64,000 bases of DNA from the NCBI RefSeq assembly GCF_006385255.1, contig NZ_VFJE01000053.1:186001-250000 (forward strand), written 5' to 3'. Made by a program: the position numbers and the translations under genes. Below the pieces are notes generated by a model that saw only the letters and a list, made by a program, of their open reading frames with translations, did not search any database and was not told the DNA's origin. Of this stretch, positions 21,014 to 30,860 are shown piece after piece (the stretch's first letter is position 1; every line of letters begins with the position of its first letter). This DNA comes from Flavobacterium microcysteis. GTDB taxonomy: Bacteria > Bacteroidota > Bacteroidia > Flavobacteriales > Flavobacteriaceae.

Positions 21014-21228
21014 CTATTAAAATTAGTACCTATCTATTTTCAACATCTTAAAAACGAAAAAAAATCTGGTTTATCCTCTAAAAATGAGGGTTTTTAATCG
21101 TATTTGTTTGATATAACTCCTAAATCAGGATTGCAAATTCTAATTCAAAACCGTAAAATTCTAATTACTTTTTGTCTTATTACGCAAATAATCCGAAATT
21201 CAGGCGCTATTAATCAAACAACTAACTA

Positions 21229-24200
21229 ATGAAAAAAAATTTATTTTTTTTGGCATTATTTGCCTTTTATTGTCATGCATATGCGCAAGCTCCAAGCAAT
21301 GACGACTGCGCCAATGCCACTTCACTAACCGTTAATACCAATTTGTCCTGTACATCAGTAACTGCGGGAACATTAGCAGGCGCTACTGACTCCGGAATTG
21401 AAGCAGATACCGGTACTGCCGATGACGACGTATGGTATTCTTTTGTTGCAACGGCAACAACCCACAAAATCAGTCTTCTGAATGTGGTGGGTAACCAAAC
21501 CGATTTGGCTCATGAAGTTATGAGCGGAACTTGTGGAACATTAAACATCTTAAGTTCCAGTGACCCTAATACAAGCATCGTATCCGGACTAACCGTAGGC
21601 ACAACTTATTATGTAAGAGTTTACAGTTATTATGAGAGCTTGGCAACAACCACATTCAATATTTGCGTCGGAACTTTTCCGGTTTTGACTAATGATGAAT
21701 GCGCTAATGCGACCCTCATAACAGCAAACCCTGGTGTTAGCTGTGTTACTACAACAGGAAGCCTCTTTGGCGCAACAGATTCTGGTGTGACCACTGAAAC
21801 AGGAACTGCTGATGACGATGTATGGTATCGTTTTGTAGCCACAGCAACGACTCATAAGATCAGCCTTTTGAATGTTGAAGGTAATGATACTGACTTAGTC
21901 CATGAAGTAATGGATGGTACATGCGGCACAATAAATGCATTAAATTCAAGTGACTCTGACACAAGTGTTGTTTCAGGACTAACTATTGGCACTACCTACT
22001 ACGTAAGAGTATTTAGTTATTCTGATGAACAGACGTCAACTACTTTTGACATCTGTATAAGTTCAATTCCGGAATTAACTAATGACGAATGTGCAAATGC
22101 AATCTCTTTGACAGTAAACGCAAACAGCTCTTGTGCTTCTGCAACACCAGGAACCATAGTAGGCGCTACTGATTCCGGCATTGCAACCAGTACAGGAACT
22201 GCAGATGATGATGTATGGTATAGTTTTGTTGCAACAGCAACTACACACTCCATAAAATTGTTTGACATCAATGGTGATCTTTCTGACATGGTTCACGAAG
22301 TAATGGACGGTAATTGTGGTTCATTAACCGTTTTAAGCTCCAACGACCCAGAATACAGCCTTATTAGAGGTTTGTCTATAGGATCAACTTATTATATTCG
22401 AGTATTCAGTTATAGCAGCAGTGCATCCGAATCGACAACATTTAGTATTTGCGTAGGTATTCCGCCTGCAGCTCCGGCTAATGACGAGTGTACTAATGCC
22501 ATAGCGGTTCAGGTAAACACTAACGATTCATGTACATTAAAAACTGCCGGTACATTGGTTAGTGCGACAGATTCAAACGAAAGCACGCCTAGTACAGGTA
22601 ATGCAGACGATGACGTTTGGTATACTTTTGTAGCTACATCAACTTCTCACAGGATCAGACTGTTAAACATCAACGGCGATTTAACTGATCTTGTACATGA
22701 AGTATTCCAAGGAACTTGTGGAGGACAGCTTATAAGCGTAAGCATAAGCGACCCTGAGTCTAGCCTTGTTACAGGACTGACGGTTGGAGAGACTTATTAT
22801 TTGAGAGTATTCACGTATCGTTCTGATGCTTCTGAATCGACAACTTTTGATCTTTGCATTGGCGTTCCTCCAGCAGCACCAGCTAATGACGAATGTGCCG
22901 GAGCCGTTGCCTTAACAGTAAATAATAACCTTAACTGTACTGCAACAACTTCAGGAACATTAGTTAGTGCAACAAACTCAGGCATCACTGCCGAAACAGG
23001 AACAGCTGACGATGATGTATGGTATAGCTTTGTAGCTACATCCACTACACACAAAATAACACTTGCAAACGTTGAGGGTGACTTGACAGATTTAGTCCAT
23101 GAAGTATTGGACGGTTCTTGTGGAACATTAACTATTATAAACTCCAGCGATTCTGATATCAGTACTGTTACGGGATTAACTGTTGGTACTACTTATTACG
23201 TAAGGGTTTTCACTTATAGCAGTACAACAGCGGAATCAACAACTTTTGATATTTGCGTAGGAGCATTTCCTCCTGCTCCGGCTAATGATGAATGTATCGG
23301 GGCAGTTAGCTTAACGGTAAACCCTGATCTTAACTGTACATCAACTGCTCCTGGAACATTGGTAAGCGCTACCGATTCTGGAATTGACACAGAAACAGGT
23401 GAAGCTGACGATGATGTATGGTATAGTTTTGTTGCTACAGCAACGACACATAAGGTAGATCTTCTGAATGTAGAAGGTGATGAAACCGATCTAGTGCATG
23501 AAGTATTTGACGGTACTTGCGGTACATTAACCTTATTATACTCCAGCGATAGCGATACAAGTTTTGCTGCAAATTTGACTGTTGGCAATACTTATTACGT
23601 GAGAGTTTTCTCTTATGACAGCTCAGCGCCAGAATCAACAACTTTTGATGTATGTATTGGCACCCGACCTGCTCCTCCTGCAAACGACGAATGTACTAGT
23701 GCAATTGCTCTTACTGTAAATACGGATACATCTTGTACAATAACAACAGCTGGTACAATAGCTGGCGCTACAGACTCAGGAGAAGCCATTAGCAGTATTG
23801 GAACCGCTGATGATGATGTTTGGTACACTTTTGTTGCTACAGCAGCTGCACATAAGGTAAGTCTTCTGAATATTGAAGGTGAGCCAACGAGTCTTGTTCA
23901 TGAGGTATTTGAAGGATCATGTGGTGGACAGTTGATTAGCATTTCTATTAGCGATGATGATTCAAGCGCCGTTACCGGTCTAACTGTTGGTACTACTTAT
24001 TATGTAAGAGTATTCAGCTCTGATAGCGATATTATCGGATCGACTAATTTTGATATTTGTGTAAGAACTATGGCTATCCCTGCAAATGACGAATGTGCTA
24101 ATGCTATAACGTTAACTCCTGCTACATCTTTTGCGGCTGGAGCTGTCAATTCAACAGTAGTAGACGCAACAGATTCTGATAATTCAAACACCATTCCGGA

Positions 24201-24765
24201 ACCAGGTTGCGCTAGTTATGCCGGCGGTGATGTTTGGTATAAGGTGGTTATTCCTGCTGATGGAAACTTAACCATCGAAACAGGTAAATCTACTGCTTCA
24301 AACGACACTGGTTTTGATTCCGGATTAGCGATTTACTCAGGTACTTGTGATGCTTTAGAATTAGTAGAATGCGATGACGATAGTGCTGCAACAGGAAATT
24401 ATTCTAAAATTGTCCTGTCTGGAAGAACAGCAGGGGAAACTGTTTACATAAGAGTATGGGAATACAGCAATGATGAACAAGAGCCATTCTCAATTTCGGC
24501 TTGGAACGCTGCATTAAGTGTTCCTGGATTTAATAATGCTAATTTCAAAGCTTATCCAAACCCTGTTAGCGATATCCTGAACCTATCCTATGACCAAACT
24601 ATTTCAGATGTGAGCATCTTTAACTTATTAGGTCAAAATGTGGTTTCAAAAACAATCAATGACACTAATGGTGCTATTGACATGTCTAATTTGCCATCAG
24701 GATCTTATTTAGTAAAAGTAACTGCTGATGGACAAACAAAAACCATCAAGGTAATTAAACAATAA
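21229..24765 (+). CDS. Giant T9SS surface protein with eight beta-sandwich modules
   Basis: A 1178-residue secreted protein of the same architecture as its upstream neighbour. It has a signal peptide (YCHAYAQA), seven modules with ND[DE]C, SC, GTADDDVWY and TTFxIC landmarks, a divergent last module (ANDECANAITLTPATSF, VWYKVVIPADGNL) and a T9SS type A sorting domain (FKAYPNPVSDILNLSY to KTIKVIKQ). Modules 3-8 line up one by one with modules 1-6 of the upstream gene: module 4 shares TLKTAGTLVSAT and NES with the neighbour's module 2. The extra length is therefore two more N-terminal modules. Cys pairs per module suggest disulphides outside the cell. The function is unknown; adhesin-like is the best guess. 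Confidence 0.88.
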   Translation: MKKNLFFLALFAFYCHAYAQAPSNDDCANATSLTVNTNLSCTSVTAGTLAGATDSGIEADTGTADDDVWYSFVATATTHKISLLNVVGNQTDLAHEVMSGTCGTLNILSSSDPNTSIVSGLTVGTTYYVRVYSYYESLATTTFNICVGTFPVLTNDECANATLITANPGVSCVTTTGSLFGATDSGVTTETGTADDDVWYRFVATATTHKISLLNVEGNDTDLVHEVMDGTCGTINALNSSDSDTSVVSGLTIGTTYYVRVFSYSDEQTSTTFDICISSIPELTNDECANAISLTVNANSSCASATPGTIVGATDSGIATSTGTADDDVWYSFVATATTHSIKLFDINGDLSDMVHEVMDGNCGSLTVLSSNDPEYSLIRGLSIGSTYYIRVFSYSSSASESTTFSICVGIPPAAPANDECTNAIAVQVNTNDSCTLKTAGTLVSATDSNESTPSTGNADDDVWYTFVATSTSHRIRLLNINGDLTDLVHEVFQGTCGGQLISVSISDPESSLVTGLTVGETYYLRVFTYRSDASESTTFDLCIGVPPAAPANDECAGAVALTVNNNLNCTATTSGTLVSATNSGITAETGTADDDVWYSFVATSTTHKITLANVEGDLTDLVHEVLDGSCGTLTIINSSDSDISTVTGLTVGTTYYVRVFTYSSTTAESTTFDICVGAFPPAPANDECIGAVSLTVNPDLNCTSTAPGTLVSATDSGIDTETGEADDDVWYSFVATATTHKVDLLNVEGDETDLVHEVFDGTCGTLTLLYSSDSDTSFAANLTVGNTYYVRVFSYDSSAPESTTFDVCIGTRPAPPANDECTSAIALTVNTDTSCTITTAGTIAGATDSGEAISSIGTADDDVWYTFVATAAAHKVSLLNIEGEPTSLVHEVFEGSCGGQLISISISDDDSSAVTGLTVGTTYYVRVFSSDSDIIGSTNFDICVRTMAIPANDECANAITLTPATSFAAGAVNSTVVDATDSDNSNTIPEPGCASYAGGDVWYKVVIPADGNLTIETGKSTASNDTGFDSGLAIYSGTCDALELVECDDDSAATGNYSKIVLSGRTAGETVYIRVWEYSNDEQEPFSISAWNAALSVPGFNNANFKAYPNPVSDILNLSYDQTISDVSIFNLLGQNVVSKTINDTNGAIDMSNLPSGSYLVKVTADGQTKTIKVIKQ
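21297..24080 (+). repeat. Seven tandem ~400-bp coding modules
   Basis: Imperfect direct repeats with a period of about 400 bp; module starts are near 21297, 21690, 22079, 22480, 22885, 23281 and 23687. Long open frames on the opposite strand recur at the same place in each module and are by-products of the repeat. Confidence 0.85.
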
Positions 24766-24785
24766 TCTGCTCGCAGATTTCAAAT

Positions 24786-24817
24786 AAAAGAGCCACTATA
24801 TAGTGGCTCTTTTTTTA
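24786..24817. terminator. Terminator between the second giant T9SS gene and carA
   Basis: Perfect arms AAAAGAGCCACTA and TAGTGGCTCTTTT around 2 bases, followed by more T residues. It faces both the plus-strand T9SS gene and the convergent carA, so it may act on both. Confidence 0.9.
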
Positions 24818-24837
24818 TGCTTATTCTAATCTGTTTT

Positions 24838-25950
24838 TTATTTTGTTACACAGCTTTTTATATTCTCAATAAACTGGTCGAACAAATAAGACGAATCATG
24901 TGGTCCAGGGCTAGCCTCAGGGTGGTATTGAACCGAAAAGCAGTTTTTGTTTTTCATTCGCATACCGGCAACAGTTCCGTCATTAATATGAAGATGTGTT
25001 ATTTCTAAATCTGCGTGTTTTTCCAATGCTTCACGATTCACTGCAAATCCGTGGTTTTGCGAGGTGATTTCACCTTTTCCTGTAATCACATTCATTACCG
25101 GGTGGTTTATTCCTCTGTGCCCATTAAACATCTTATAGGTGGGGATTCCATTTGCCAGCGCCAAAACCTGATGCCCAAGGCAGATACCGAAAACAGGATC
25201 GTCATTAGATAGGATTTTCTTAGCGATTTCTATAGCTCCAAAAAGAGGATCAGGATCTCCAGGACCATTTGAAAGGAAAAAGCCATCGGGATTAAAAGCT
25301 TTCATTTCTTCATAGGTCGTATCAAAAGGGAATACTTTTATATAACAATCTCTTTTGGCTAGATTTCGCAATATATTCTTTTTGATTCCCAAATCCAATG
25401 CAGCAATTTTGTAAGTAGCCGTTTCTTCACCTACAAAGTAAGGAGCTTTTGTAGAAACTTTAGAAGCCAATTCCAAGCCTTCCATATTTGGCACTTTTGC
25501 CAACAGTTCCTTTAATTCATCGATTGATTTTCCATCTGTAGAAATCACAGCATTCATAGCTCCATTATCGCGTATGTAGCTTACTAAAGCTCTTGTATCT
25601 ACATCAGAGATACAAATTAGATTTTGCTTTTTGAAATAGTCTTCAAGACTTCCTGAAGAATTGGCACGTGAATAATTAAAAGAAAAGTTTTTACAAACTA
25701 ATCCTGAAATCATAATTTGATCAGACTCTACATCTTCTTCATTTACTCCATAATTTCCGATATGGGCATTTGTTGCCACCATAATCTGTCCGAAGTAAGA
25801 AGGATCTGTGAAAATTTCCTGATAGCCTGTCATTCCGGTATTGAAGCAGACTTCGCCAAAAGTAGTTCCTTCTATGCCTATAGATTTTCCGTAAAAGATA
25901 GTTCCGTCACTCAGAAGGAGGATTGCTTTTTGTCGTGTTGTGTATTTCAT
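24838..25950 (-). CDS. carA: Carbamoyl-phosphate synthase small subunit
   Basis: The 370-residue glutamine amidotransferase subunit supplies ammonia to the large subunit CarB for carbamoyl phosphate, which feeds pyrimidine and arginine synthesis. The N-terminal domain has GSIGIEGTTFGEVCFNTGMTGYQE-type sequence. The class I glutaminase domain has FFLSNGPGDPD, the nucleophile Cys in VFGICLGHQ, and the His/Glu of YHPEASPGPHD. The length is normal. It follows rplQ on the same strand but after a strong terminator, and it has its own promoter. No carB lies in this window. Confidence 0.96.
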   Translation of the reverse strand: MKYTTRQKAILLLSDGTIFYGKSIGIEGTTFGEVCFNTGMTGYQEIFTDPSYFGQIMVATNAHIGNYGVNEEDVESDQIMISGLVCKNFSFNYSRANSSGSLEDYFKKQNLICISDVDTRALVSYIRDNGAMNAVISTDGKSIDELKELLAKVPNMEGLELASKVSTKAPYFVGEETATYKIAALDLGIKKNILRNLAKRDCYIKVFPFDTTYEEMKAFNPDGFFLSNGPGDPDPLFGAIEIAKKILSNDDPVFGICLGHQVLALANGIPTYKMFNGHRGINHPVMNVITGKGEITSQNHGFAVNREALEKHADLEITHLHINDGTVAGMRMKNKNCFSVQYHPEASPGPHDSSYLFDQFIENIKSCVTK

Positions 25951-25988
25951 TTTATATTGTTGTGTTGTGTAGTTATGGAATGCGGATG

Positions 25989-26020
25989 CAAATTTAATTC
26001 AATTTTGGAGTTTCTAAAAA
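25989..26020 (-). promoter_or_regulatory. carA promoter
   Basis: The -7 TAAATTTG at 25996-25989 on the minus strand has a degenerate -33 TTTTTAG at 26020-26014, spaced 17 bp. It separates carA from the ribosomal operon. Confidence 0.5.
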
Positions 26021-26055
26021 TTTATTTCTCCAAGGATCGTTTTGGAAAAAGGCAA

Positions 26056-26092
26056 AAAAAAAGGATAAACTATTAAAGCTTATCCTTTTTTT
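26056..26092 (-). terminator. Terminator of the ribosomal superoperon
   Basis: Arms AAAAAAAGGATAA and TTATCCTTTTTTT around 11 bases. On the minus strand the hairpin ends in a run of T residues, 22 bp after rplQ. Confidence 0.9.
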
Positions 26093-26114
26093 ATTTATGA
26101 AATGAATTTCTTCA

Positions 26115-26630
26115 TTATTCTGCAGCGTCAGTAGAAGTTTCAGCAGCTGGTGCAGCTGGAGTTTCAGCTTTTGGAGCCTCTTCAACAGTAGTTTCTTCTG
26201 CTTTTTTAGCAGTTTTACCACCACGACGGCTTTTCGCTTTTTTAACTTCTTTTTTACCTCCGTTGTATAGTTCGTTGAAATCTACTAATTCGATCATTGC
26301 CATATCAGCATTATCTCCTAGACGATTTCCAAGTTTGATGATACGAGTGTATCCACCTGGACGATCACCAACTTTTGCAGCAACATCTCTAAAAAGATCA
26401 GTTACAGCGTACTTATTTCTAAGGTAAGAAAAAACAATACGTCTGTTATGCGTAGTGTCTTCTTTTGATTTAGTAATCAAAGGCTCAACATATTGTTTAA
26501 GCGCTTTAGCTTTAGCAACAGTAGTGTTAATACGTTTGTGTTCGATTAGAGAACAAGCCATATTAGACAACATAGCTTTTCTGTGCGCTGACTGTCTGCT
26601 TAAGTGATTGATTTTTTTTCCGTGTCTCAT
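26115..26630 (-). CDS. rplQ: Ribosomal protein bL17
   Basis: This is the last gene of the alpha operon. The N-terminus [20 protein letters not shown] is the family signature. The core ends near residue 120, and the protein is 171 residues instead of about 120. The extra tail is Lys/Arg-rich, then Ala, Glu and Pro rich ([19 protein letters not shown]), low in complexity and probably disordered. It lies 38 bp after rpoA. Confidence 0.97.
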   Translation of the reverse strand: MRHGKKINHLSRQSAHRKAMLSNMACSLIEHKRINTTVAKAKALKQYVEPLITKSKEDTTHNRRIVFSYLRNKYAVTDLFRDVAAKVGDRPGGYTRIIKLGNRLGDNADMAMIELVDFNELYNGGKKEVKKAKSRRGGKTAKKAEETTVEEAPKAETPAAPAAETSTDAAE

Positions 26631-26668
26631 TGCTATTGAAATTTAATCTCGAACGAATCGGGATTAGA

Positions 26669-27661
26669 TTATTCTTTATCTAATTTATACTTTGTTAAGT
26701 CCATTCCGAAATGTAAATTTTTCACTGCAACAAGCTCATCAAGCTCAGTTAATGATTTTTTACCGAAATTACGGAACTTCATTAAGTCATTCTTATTGAA
26801 AGATACTAGATCTCCGAGTGTATCAACTTCAGCCGCTTTCAAGCAATTTAAAGCTCTAACAGACAAATCCATATCAACAAGCTTAGTTTTAAGCAATTGT
26901 CTCATGTGTAATGATTCTTCATCATAAGATTCTGTTTGAGCGATTTCATCAGCTTCAAGTGTTATTCTTTCATCAGAGAATAGCATGAAATGGTGAATCA
27001 AAACTTTAGCAGCTTCAGTAAGAGCATCTTTAGGATTGATAGATCCATCAGTTTTGATTTCGAAAACTAATTTTTCGTAATCTGTTTTTTGCTCAACACG
27101 GAAGTTTTCGATAGCATATTTTACGTTCTTTACTGGTGTAAAGATAGAATCCGTGAAAATAGTACCGATTGCAGCGTTTTGTTTTTTATTCTCTTCTGCA
27201 GGAACGTATCCTCTACCTTTTTCAATAGTCAACTCCATGTTCAAGTTAACTTTGCTATCTAAGTTGCAGATAACTAGTTCTGGGTTCAATACTTGGAAAC
27301 CAGAAATAAATTTTTGAAAATCTCCAGCAGTAATCTGGTCTTTACCAGAAATTGAGATAGAAACAGATTCATTATCTATATCTTCAATCTGACGTTTGAA
27401 ACGTACTTGTTTAAGATTTAGGATGATTTCTGTAACGTCTTCGACTACTCCTGAAATTGTAGAAAACTCGTGATCTACACCTTCGATACGAACAGATGTT
27501 ATTGCATATCCTTCTAAAGCGGAAAGCAAGACTCTTCTAAGTGCATTACCAACAGTCAATCCGTAACCAGGTTCCAAAGGTCTGAATTCAAACTTACCTT
27601 CGAAATCGGTTGAATCGATCATGATAACTTTATCGGGCTTCTGAAAATTAAATATTGCCAT
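26669..27661 (-). CDS. rpoA: RNA polymerase alpha subunit
   Basis: The 330-residue protein nucleates RNA polymerase assembly. The N-terminal domain contains [25 protein letters not shown], the dimerisation and beta-contact signature. The C-terminal domain contains [20 protein letters not shown] and [13 protein letters not shown], the helix-hairpin-helix that contacts DNA. It is in the usual place between rpsD and rplQ. Confidence 0.98.
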   Translation of the reverse strand: MAIFNFQKPDKVIMIDSTDFEGKFEFRPLEPGYGLTVGNALRRVLLSALEGYAITSVRIEGVDHEFSTISGVVEDVTEIILNLKQVRFKRQIEDIDNESVSISISGKDQITAGDFQKFISGFQVLNPELVICNLDSKVNLNMELTIEKGRGYVPAEENKKQNAAIGTIFTDSIFTPVKNVKYAIENFRVEQKTDYEKLVFEIKTDGSINPKDALTEAAKVLIHHFMLFSDERITLEADEIAQTESYDEESLHMRQLLKTKLVDMDLSVRALNCLKAAEVDTLGDLVSFNKNDLMKFRNFGKKSLTELDELVAVKNLHFGMDLTKYKLDKE

Positions 27662-27680
27662 ATGTTCGACTAGTGTCTTA

Positions 27681-28286
27681 TTATTTGTTATACAACTCTA
27701 CGATTAGTTGCTCTTTAATGTTTTCTGGGATTTGAAGTCTCGCTGGAACTGAAACGAAAGTACCTTCTTTAAGGTCATTGTTCCAAGTGATCCATTCGTA
27801 AACGTGACTTGAATTAGATAATGAACGCTCGATAGCTTCTACAGATTTAGATTTTTCACGAACAGCAACTTTATCTCCAGGTTTTAGGTGATATGAAGGA
27901 ATGTTTACAAGTTCACCATTAACAGTGATGTGTCTGTGAGAAACGATTTGACGAGCAGCTCTTCTAGAAGGAGCGATACCCATTCTGAATACTACGTTAT
28001 CAAGTCTTGCCTCACAAAGTTGTAAAAGAACTTCACCTGTTACTCCTTTAGTAGCAGAAGCTTTTTCGAATAAGTTTCTGAATTGTTTTTCCAAGATTCC
28101 ATAAGAATACTTAGCTTTTTGCTTTTCCATTAACTGGATAGCATATTCAGATTTCTTACCTCTTTTTTTAGCCAATCCGTGTTGTCCCGGTGGATAATTT
28201 CTTTTTTCGAAGGCTTTGTCATCTCCGAAGATTGCCTCGCCGAATTTACGAGCAATTTTAGTTTTTGGACCAGTATATCTTGCCAT
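27681..28286 (-). CDS. rpsD: Ribosomal protein uS4
   Basis: A 201-residue 16S rRNA binding assembly protein. The N-terminus [20 protein letters not shown] is typical of Bacteroidetes S4. The S4 RNA-binding domain runs from [21 protein letters not shown] through [17 protein letters not shown]. The zinc-binding cysteines of some S4 proteins are absent. An 88-bp gap with a conserved-looking stem structure separates it from rpsK. Confidence 0.97.
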   Translation of the reverse strand: MARYTGPKTKIARKFGEAIFGDDKAFEKRNYPPGQHGLAKKRGKKSEYAIQLMEKQKAKYSYGILEKQFRNLFEKASATKGVTGEVLLQLCEARLDNVVFRMGIAPSRRAARQIVSHRHITVNGELVNIPSYHLKPGDKVAVREKSKSVEAIERSLSNSSHVYEWITWNNDLKEGTFVSVPARLQIPENIKEQLIVELYNK

Positions 28287-28302
28287 TTTAAAAAATTAAT
28301 TA

Positions 28303-28355
28303 AGGTAGAGATTATGAATTCAGGTCATATCCTCCGATAATCTTAGATTCTACCT
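28303..28355 (-). promoter_or_regulatory. Candidate structured leader (S4 autoregulation) before rpsD
   Basis: On the minus strand, AGGTAGA (28355-28349) pairs with TCTACCT (28309-28303), and GATTAT (28342-28337) pairs with ATAATC (28315-28310). A 6-base bulge lies on the 5' side between the two stems. The loop holds a smaller AGG/CCT hairpin. The structure sits 17 nt upstream of the rpsD start within a 88-bp intercistronic gap. Autoregulation by S4 is inferred by analogy with other phyla. Confidence 0.5.
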
Positions 28356-28374
28356 AGTTATACTTAAATATTAA

Positions 28375-28758
28375 TTAAACTCTACGTCTTTTTGGAGGAC
28401 GACATCCGTTGTGTGGCATTGGAGTAACGTCAATGATTTCTGTTACTTCAATTCCGCCGTTATGTATAGAACGGATAGCAGACTCACGTCCGTTTCCTGG
28501 TCCTTTTACATACACTTTCACTTTTTTAAGTCCAGCTTCCAACGCTACTTTGCTGCAATCTTCAGCTGCCATTTGAGCGGCATACGGAGTGTTCTTTTTA
28601 GAACCTCTGAATCCCATCTTACCAGCAGAAGACCAAGAAATAACTTCACCTTTTTTGTTAGTCAAAGAGATGATGATGTTGTTAAAAGTTGCATTAATAT
28701 GAGCTTCGCCTGTTGATTCAACGATAACTTTACGTTTTTTTGTACTTGCCTTAGCCAT
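28375..28758 (-). CDS. rpsK: Ribosomal protein uS11
   Basis: The 127-residue platform protein of the 30S subunit. It has [18 protein letters not shown], then [19 protein letters not shown], and ends with the basic [15 protein letters not shown] typical of uS11. It is 8 bp after rpsM and is followed by the structured gap before rpsD. Confidence 0.98.
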   Translation of the reverse strand: MAKASTKKRKVIVESTGEAHINATFNNIIISLTNKKGEVISWSSAGKMGFRGSKKNTPYAAQMAAEDCSKVALEAGLKKVKVYVKGPGNGRESAIRSIHNGGIEVTEIIDVTPMPHNGCRPPKRRRV

Positions 28759-28766
28759 ACTACTTA

Positions 28767-29141
28767 TTATTTAGTTGCCTTTTTCTTGTTAGCAACAGTT
28801 TTTCTTTTACCTTTTCTAGTTCTAGAGTTGTTTTTAGTTCTTTGTCCTCTTAATGGAAGACCAGATCTATGACGAATTCCTCTATAACATCCGATATCCA
28901 TCAAACGTTTGATGTTCAATGAAATTTCTGAACGCAATTCACCTTCGATTTTGAAGTATGAAACAGCCTCACGGATAGCTCCGATTTCATCATCATTCCA
29001 ATCTTGAACCTTAGTATCTTGGCTTACTTGAGCTTTTTCTAGAATCTCAATAGCTCTGCTTTTTCCTATTCCGAAGATATAAGTTAAAGCGATAACTCCT
29101 CTTTTATTTTTAGGTATATCTACCCCTGCTATTCTTGCCAT
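28767..29141 (-). CDS. rpsM: Ribosomal protein uS13
   Basis: A 124-residue 30S head protein. The signatures are [20 protein letters not shown] and [22 protein letters not shown], with a basic tail reaching the decoding region. It starts 2 bp after the rpmJ stop. Confidence 0.98.
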   Translation of the reverse strand: MARIAGVDIPKNKRGVIALTYIFGIGKSRAIEILEKAQVSQDTKVQDWNDDEIGAIREAVSYFKIEGELRSEISLNIKRLMDIGCYRGIRHRSGLPLRGQRTKNNSRTRKGKRKTVANKKKATK

Positions 29142-29143
29142 AA

Positions 29144-29260
29144 CTATCCTTGTCTTTGTTTAAATCTAGGATTCTTTTTATTAATAACGTACAATCTTCC
29201 TTTTCTTCGTACGATGATGCACTCGGCACTTCTTTTTTTAACTGATGCTCTTACTTTCAT
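29144..29260 (-). CDS. rpmJ: Ribosomal protein bL36, zinc-free type
   Basis: A 38-residue protein, [20 protein letters not shown] and onward, ending [10 protein letters not shown] with stop TAG at 29146-29144. The ATG is at 29260, 11 bp after infA. Three of the four zinc ligands (CxxC, C, H) found in zinc-binding L36 are replaced, leaving one Cys, so this is the C-minus form. The position between infA and rpsM is the usual one. Confidence 0.95.
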
Positions 29261-29271
29261 TTTAATAGCCT

Positions 29272-29487
29272 TTAGTATCTATAAGTAATTCTTGCTTTTG
29301 ACAAATCGTAAGGGCTCATTTCCAGCTTCACTTTATCGCCTGGCAATAATTTGATGTAATGCATACGCATTTTCCCGGAGATGTGAGCTATTACAATATG
29401 TCCATTTTCTAACTCTACACGGAACATCGCATTTGATAATGCCTCGATGATGGATCCGTCTTGTTCTATTGCTGATTGTTTTGCCAT
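29272..29487 (-). CDS. infA: Translation initiation factor IF-1
   Basis: A 71-residue OB-fold protein that binds the A site of the 30S subunit during initiation. [20 protein letters not shown], then [23 protein letters not shown] and RITYRY are all family-specific. It lies 5 bp after secY. Confidence 0.98.
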   Translation of the reverse strand: MAKQSAIEQDGSIIEALSNAMFRVELENGHIVIAHISGKMRMHYIKLLPGDKVKLEMSPYDLSKARITYRY

Positions 29488-29492
29488 AAAAA

Positions 29493-30845
29493 CTAAGCTA
29501 CTGCTTTTCTATTTTTACCACTTTTCATCAAACCATCGTAATGCTTGTTCAACAAATAAGAATTAATTTGTTGGATAGTATCACTTGCAACTCCAACCAT
29601 AATCAATAACGATGTACCTCCGTAAAACAAAGCCCAAGATGGTTGAACATTCAAAATAGTTACAACGATCGCTGGGAACACAGCTATCAGAGCAAGGAAT
29701 AATGAACCTGGGAATGTTATGTATGACATGATCTTATCTAAGAAATCTGAAGTCTCAGCACCAGGTTTGATTCCTGGGATGAAACCGCCGCTTCTTTTCA
29801 AATCATCAGCCATTTTATTTGTAGGTACTGTAATTGCGGTGTAAAAGTAAGTAAAAACTATGATTAACAAGGCGAAAACCAAGTTATACTGCCATCCGAA
29901 GATATTCTGGAAAGCTGTACTAACTGAAGTAGCTGTTTCTGAGCTAGATAAACCAGCCAAAGCAGCAGGAATAAACATAATTGCTTGAGCAAAGATGATT
30001 GGCATAACTCCAGAAGCATTAAGCTTCAATGGAATCCACTGTCTGTTTCCTGCTTGTTCGAATTCACCTGAAACCGTACGACGTGCATACTGTACCGGGA
30101 TTTTTCGAACCGCCATAACTAATAGAACACAAGCTACGATGACGAGCAACCAAATTATTACTTCGAAAACCAAAAGCATTGGACCACCGTTATTGTTTGT
30201 TACTCTGGTAGAGAATTCTTGGATGAATGCTTGTGGCATTCTCGCAATAATACCCACCATAATCAATAGCGATATACCATTTCCAATTCCTTTATCAGTG
30301 ATCTTTTCTCCAAGCCACATCGCAAAGATGGTACCTGAAACAAGAATTACTACAGATAAGAACTGGAATGCGAAAGGCGAAATCAATCCTGGGTTCACAT
30401 TCGAAAGGAAAGCTTCTCCTGGCAAAGTTCTGTAAAGGTTGAAAATATAACCTGGCGCCTGAACTAACGTGATAACGATAGTCAACCAACGCGTGATCTG
30501 GTTCATTTTCTTTCTTCCACTTTCACCATCTTTTTGCAGCTTTTGAAGGTAAGGCACAGCAATACCCATCAACTGAACTACAATAGATGCGGAGATGTAC
30601 GGCATGATACCTAATGCAAATACAGATGCCTGCGAAAACGCACCACCTGTAAATACATCGATTAACCATCCGATTCCTTCTTTTGTTTGATCAGTAAGTC
30701 CATGTAACTTAGTCGCATCAATCCCTGGAAGCGTTACTTGTGCTCCAAAACGATACACCAATAACAATCCAAGAGTAACTAAAATTCTGTTTTTTAGCTC
30801 TTCAATCTTCCAAACATTGCTTAACGATTCTATAAACTTCTTCAT
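29493..30845 (-). CDS. secY: Protein translocase subunit SecY
   Basis: The 450-residue channel of the Sec translocon has ten hydrophobic helices. Signatures include [13 protein letters not shown] in helix 1, [22 protein letters not shown] (plug and helix 2) and QRDG-like cytosolic loops. The long extra segment [13 protein letters not shown] and the C-terminal RKAVA are normal for Bacteroidetes. It sits between rplO and infA in the spc operon. Confidence 0.97.
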   Translation of the reverse strand: MKKFIESLSNVWKIEELKNRILVTLGLLLVYRFGAQVTLPGIDATKLHGLTDQTKEGIGWLIDVFTGGAFSQASVFALGIMPYISASIVVQLMGIAVPYLQKLQKDGESGRKKMNQITRWLTIVITLVQAPGYIFNLYRTLPGEAFLSNVNPGLISPFAFQFLSVVILVSGTIFAMWLGEKITDKGIGNGISLLIMVGIIARMPQAFIQEFSTRVTNNNGGPMLLVFEVIIWLLVIVACVLLVMAVRKIPVQYARRTVSGEFEQAGNRQWIPLKLNASGVMPIIFAQAIMFIPAALAGLSSSETATSVSTAFQNIFGWQYNLVFALLIIVFTYFYTAITVPTNKMADDLKRSGGFIPGIKPGAETSDFLDKIMSYITFPGSLFLALIAVFPAIVVTILNVQPSWALFYGGTSLLIMVGVASDTIQQINSYLLNKHYDGLMKSGKNRKAVA

Positions 30846-30860
30846 CTTGATTATTAAGGA

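Noticed and set aside
21297..24080. Regularly spaced repeats that could suggest a CRISPR array.
   Set aside because: The period is about 400 bp, the units are coding and diverged, and there are no cas genes.
18260..24194. Many open frames on the minus strand across the giant T9SS genes (60-124 codons each).
   Set aside because: They recur at the same point of every ~400-bp module, have no family features and lie opposite well-supported genes.
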